Source: Hydractinia symbiolongicarpus (Eukaryota; Cnidaria; Hydrozoa; Anthoathecata; Hydractiniidae). Taken from it: 64,000 bases of DNA. A program made the translations under genes and the position numbers. The notes under the pieces were generated by a model, which worked only from the letters and a program-made list of their open reading frames with translations, did not search any database and was not told where the DNA came from. The stretch spans positions 15,721,501 through 15,785,500 of the forward strand of contig NC_079881.1 of the NCBI RefSeq assembly GCF_029227915.1, given 5' to 3'. Each line of letters opens with the position of its first letter. Position 1 is the stretch's first letter. Shown here one piece after another: positions 61,698 through 64,000 of the stretch.

Positions 61698-61972
61698 ATG
61701 GAAGTGCAGCAAATAGTGGAACCAACAACAGCTGTAGCAACAGTAACAAAACAGAAGAATCCCCTAAGAGTTGAACAGGGTAAAAAGCTTGTTGAACATA
61801 ATCGTCGTGAAAAAGAAGAAATTAAAAGACTCAATGATAGTATAACTAAACAAGATAACACCATACTGTAAAGCAAACTACAACAAATAATTACCAGTAT
61901 GTGGGTGTTGGTGTAGGGTTATTGCTAATAGGTGCATCATATGTTGCATATAGTCAACTAAGAAATTATTAA
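61698..61972 (+). pseudogene. Small Polinton protein with basic helix and C-terminal membrane anchor
   Basis: MEVQQIVEPTTAVATVTKQK, then NPLRVEQGKKLVEHNRREKE and a charged helix. A frame slip near 61870 leads to YVGVGVGLLLIGASYVAYSQ and a stop at 61972: a classic tail-anchored layout. This N-terminal basic motif with one membrane span recurs in Polintons. Role unknown. Confidence 0.55.
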
Positions 61973-61980
61973 TATTAATA

Positions 61981-62714
61981 AAACCGTTTATTTCAAAGCA
62001 AAAGTAATTGCCAATATATTGGAATATACAAATACTCGTAAGGCTATAAGGGATCATGTTAAACCGAAAGATAAAACAACACTAAATGACCTCAAATCTA
62101 GAGGGTCCGTGGCGGTACCCTTAAAAATGGACATATGATTTAAATAATTGAATCAGGATTGTATAGCCTTATTATTAGATCAAAGATGGAGAAAGCAAAA
62201 GAATTTAAAAAATGGGTTACAAGGGAAGTTTTACCATCACTAAGAAAAACCGGAAAGTATAAGAAAAAGATATTTAAAAAATAAAAAAATAAAAATAAAA
62301 CCTACACAATAGAATCAAAATATGATCTACATTCAAAAGTTGTCAATTATATTGAAAACCATTATTACCCTGAGGCAATTATGTCTGTATCATTGGGTGA
62401 AAACGAAATAAGTAGTGACATGAGAATAAGATCATACAATATGGGTTATCAGAAGGTTGCACCAGATATGGTAAAACAAAATTTCCACATGGTATATTGA
62501 GGAATTGTAATTGAGTTTAAAACACCAAAGGGTAATGGTCAATTATCTGATAATCAGAGAGTGTTGTTACAGAAATATAAGTTGAATGGATACAAGATAC
62601 TGGTAAGCAATGATTATGATGAAATTATAACAGAGATCGTCAAATATTTCTATGAGGTGAGAATTAAAAATGTGAATATTGTTATAGGACATTTAAATCA
62701 CAGTAAACATTGAG
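61981..62714 (+). pseudogene. Polinton BRO-N domain followed by VRR-type nuclease domain, decayed
   Basis: The first part (61983-62120) reads VYFKAKVIANILEYTNTRKA, the start of a BRO-N fold. After a frame shift the second part gives an internal TAA and then ESGLYSLIIRSKMEKAKEFK and KWVTREVLPSLRKTGKYKKK, the strongly conserved second half of BRO-N. A single TAA at 62282 separates this from a stretch in the same frame with VAPDMVKQNF, a TGA, IVIEFKTPKGNGQLSDNQ and GYKILVSNDYDEI. That carries the D, E-x-K and Q signature of PD-(D/E)xK nucleases of VRR type. BRO-N domains bind DNA in large DNA viruses and phages. One fused protein is likely. Confidence 0.7.
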
Positions 62715-63134
62715 CAACCATCTAAAGCACATACATAAAATACTTAAATTAATAAAGCTATTGTACATTGTAATGAGAGATTGGTATTGTCCAATATTTA
62801 AAATGGTATAAACTATAAATCAAATGGGAGGCTTCAACATGTACAAACAAATAAGCGCCAGGTAAATAAAAACAGAATCGTGAAAATAATAAAATAAAAT
62901 TATAAGAGATTACTATAGGAAAGGAGTTTGAATAAGGATAAGCACGTAATTATAAAGTATCATATTTCAGTTATTGAAATGACGTAAAACACTTTTTTAT
63001 TATTATTATAATTGAGTGTTTGGAAAATATGTGAAAAATATTATAAAATGGTAATATGGATATACTATACTATCATTTATGAATGGGGGATTTAAGAGAT
63101 ATCACTTAAGAAAATACCAATATATAATCACATA
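62715..63134. other. Spacer in the Polinton relic
   Basis: AT-rich, no readable gene; probably decayed intergenic sequence. Confidence 0.4.
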
Positions 63135-63521
63135 ATGAATCAAATAATTTCCAGGCCTAATAATATAATGATGAGTGAGAGAGATCTCAAAAAACTAAGC
63201 AAGGCTGAGCTAATTAATTTAATACGTGGTAATAAAACCACTGATAAGAAACATCGATATATTAGAAATCCAGAGACCAAGAAATGGATCAAGATAGATG
63301 ATCCAACGTATAAAAAACTTTTGAACCAGGGTAAGATGGAACCCTATAAGCCAATGTCAGCACCCAGACCCATAAAACCTGTACCAGCACCCAGATCCAT
63401 AAAACCAACACCAGCACCAAGACCCACTAAACCTGTACCAGCACCCAGACCCACTAAACCTGTACCAGCACCCAGACCCATAAAACCAACACCAACACTA
63501 AGAAAAACGGTTCCACAATAA
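63135..63521 (+). CDS. Polinton protein with SAP-like start and proline repeat
   Basis: 128 residues, intact. A short SAP-like helix region LSKAELINLIRGNK is followed by a basic linker and HRYIRNPETKKWIKIDDPTY. The C-terminal half is a tandem repeat of about six 8-residue units of the type PAPRPIKP/PAPRPTKP. The repeat is DNA-level tandem (24-base unit, about 63350-63500), so unit number is likely to vary between copies. Proteins of this build commonly sit upstream of polymerase B in cnidarian Polintons, as I recall. The SAP-like helix suggests nucleic-acid contact; the Pro-repeat could bind SH3-like partners. Both are inference. Confidence 0.55.
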   Translation: MNQIISRPNNIMMSERDLKKLSKAELINLIRGNKTTDKKHRYIRNPETKKWIKIDDPTYKKLLNQGKMEPYKPMSAPRPIKPVPAPRSIKPTPAPRPTKPVPAPRPTKPVPAPRPIKPTPTLRKTVPQ

Positions 63522-63529
63522 TACAACTT

Positions 63530-64000
63530 GATAGTGCATTTCAGATGGCAACTAAATCATTCGTTGATAGAATTAAAAATAATATGGACCATTAAAACAA
63601 TTAGAATCCACAAGAAATAATATATCTGGTATTTTAAATAGGGAATTGGTGAAATTAAAAGGTTATAAACATGTGGAGACACTAAAAATCAGATTTTCAA
63701 GACTATTCGAATAATATGTTGTTTAAAATTGCATACTTTAATAATAGAGTTCAAACAATCATAAATGGGAACGATTATGCTATAAACCTATCATCCCAGC
63801 AAATAATAAATCTTATCAACCAATGGATTTCTGAAGGATCTGGATGGGCTATTGATTCAGTAGATTCACATTGTTTTAATTTGACATTATATGATCCATT
63901 GAAGGGATCAAATTATATAGAACTACCAGAAAAATTAAGAAATAGTTCAAAGGGACTAATCAATATACAAAATACAGATGATGCATCCACAGAGAATTAA
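63530..64000 (+). pseudogene. Protein-primed DNA polymerase B, N-terminal part, runs to the window edge
   Basis: Frame pieces read DSAFQMATKSFVDRIKNN, then LNRELVKLKGYKHVETLKIR (to about 63712), then 63716-63994 with FKIAYFNNRVQTIINGNDYA, QIINLINQWISEGSGWAIDS and GSNYIELPEKLRNSSKGLIN. This is the conserved N-terminal region that precedes the exonuclease and polymerase domains in Polinton-type polymerase B. Stops near 63712 and the TAA at 63998 (where the expected cysteine-rich continuation is lost) show decay. The catalytic domains would lie to the right of the window. Confidence 0.65.

Larger units (their letters stand above)
52594..64000. mobile_element. Polinton/Maverick (adintovirus-like) relic, right end outside the window
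   Basis: A cluster of decayed genes with the Polinton set: integrase, major capsid protein, FtsK/HerA-type packaging ATPase and protein-primed DNA polymerase B, plus several accessory proteins. Nearly all have stops or frameshifts. A LINE (55.17-56.95 kb), a Helitron-like element (59.94-60.45 kb) and a MITE (60.93-61.64 kb) have inserted. The adenovirus-type protease was not found. Terminal inverted repeats are not visible, so boundaries are approximate. Confidence 0.85.

Overview
The window is eukaryotic and, by gene structure and repeat content, metazoan. It is AT-rich, with multi-exon genes using GT-AG introns and dense mobile DNA of many classes. The mix (Polinton/Maverick relic, Helitron-like elements, jockey/CR1-like and ATG-tailed LINEs, pogo- and PIF-like MITEs, a tRNA-derived SINE) and the AT-rich coding style suggest an early-branching invertebrate, most likely a cnidarian such as a hydrozoan. 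The species is an inference.

Host genes lie between about 2.8 and 36 kb. (1) A 12-exon plus-strand gene at 2829-19623 encodes an apparently complete 588-residue Rab11-FIP3/4-like protein: two EF-hands, a disordered linker, a long coiled coil and a C-terminal Rab11-binding segment. (2) A 7-exon plus-strand gene at 21636-27503 encodes a 360-residue protein whose ends resemble TEDC2 of the tubulin epsilon/delta complex. (3) A minus-strand gene at 28960-30327 encodes a 200-residue protein of three LIM domains. (4) A two-exon minus-strand gene at 34526-35904 encodes a 188-residue ARF-family GTPase. The first two genes share a centrosome/centriole theme.

Most other sequence is mobile. The left edge carries a broken hAT-like transposase gene. 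The first intron of gene 1 holds a jockey/CR1-like LINE with ORF1 and ORF2, and a tRNA-SINE has landed in its ORF1. TEDC2 intron 2 holds a 1.6-kb element with GGGTATCGG-type inverted ends. A second foldback element with CCCCAATTTGTAAT arrays sits at 31.9-33.5 kb. A pogo-like MITE (36.3 kb), two head-to-tail Helitron-like elements (37.3-38.7 kb), three LINE fragments (39.7-45.3 kb) and a second SINE copy split by a MITE (49.1-50.1 kb) follow.

From about 52.6 kb to the right edge the window is a decayed Polinton/Maverick (adintovirus-like) element. It holds an integrase, a hydrophobic protein, a long coiled-coil/membrane protein, a conserved protein of unknown role, the C-terminal part of the major capsid protein, a packaging ATPase with a damaged Walker A, two small membrane proteins, a BRO-N/VRR-type nuclease gene, a proline-repeat protein and the start of protein-primed DNA polymerase B. 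Its genes carry stops and frameshifts and were later invaded by a LINE, a Helitron-like element and a PIF/Harbinger-type MITE that itself holds a LINE fragment. It is a fossil, not a working element.
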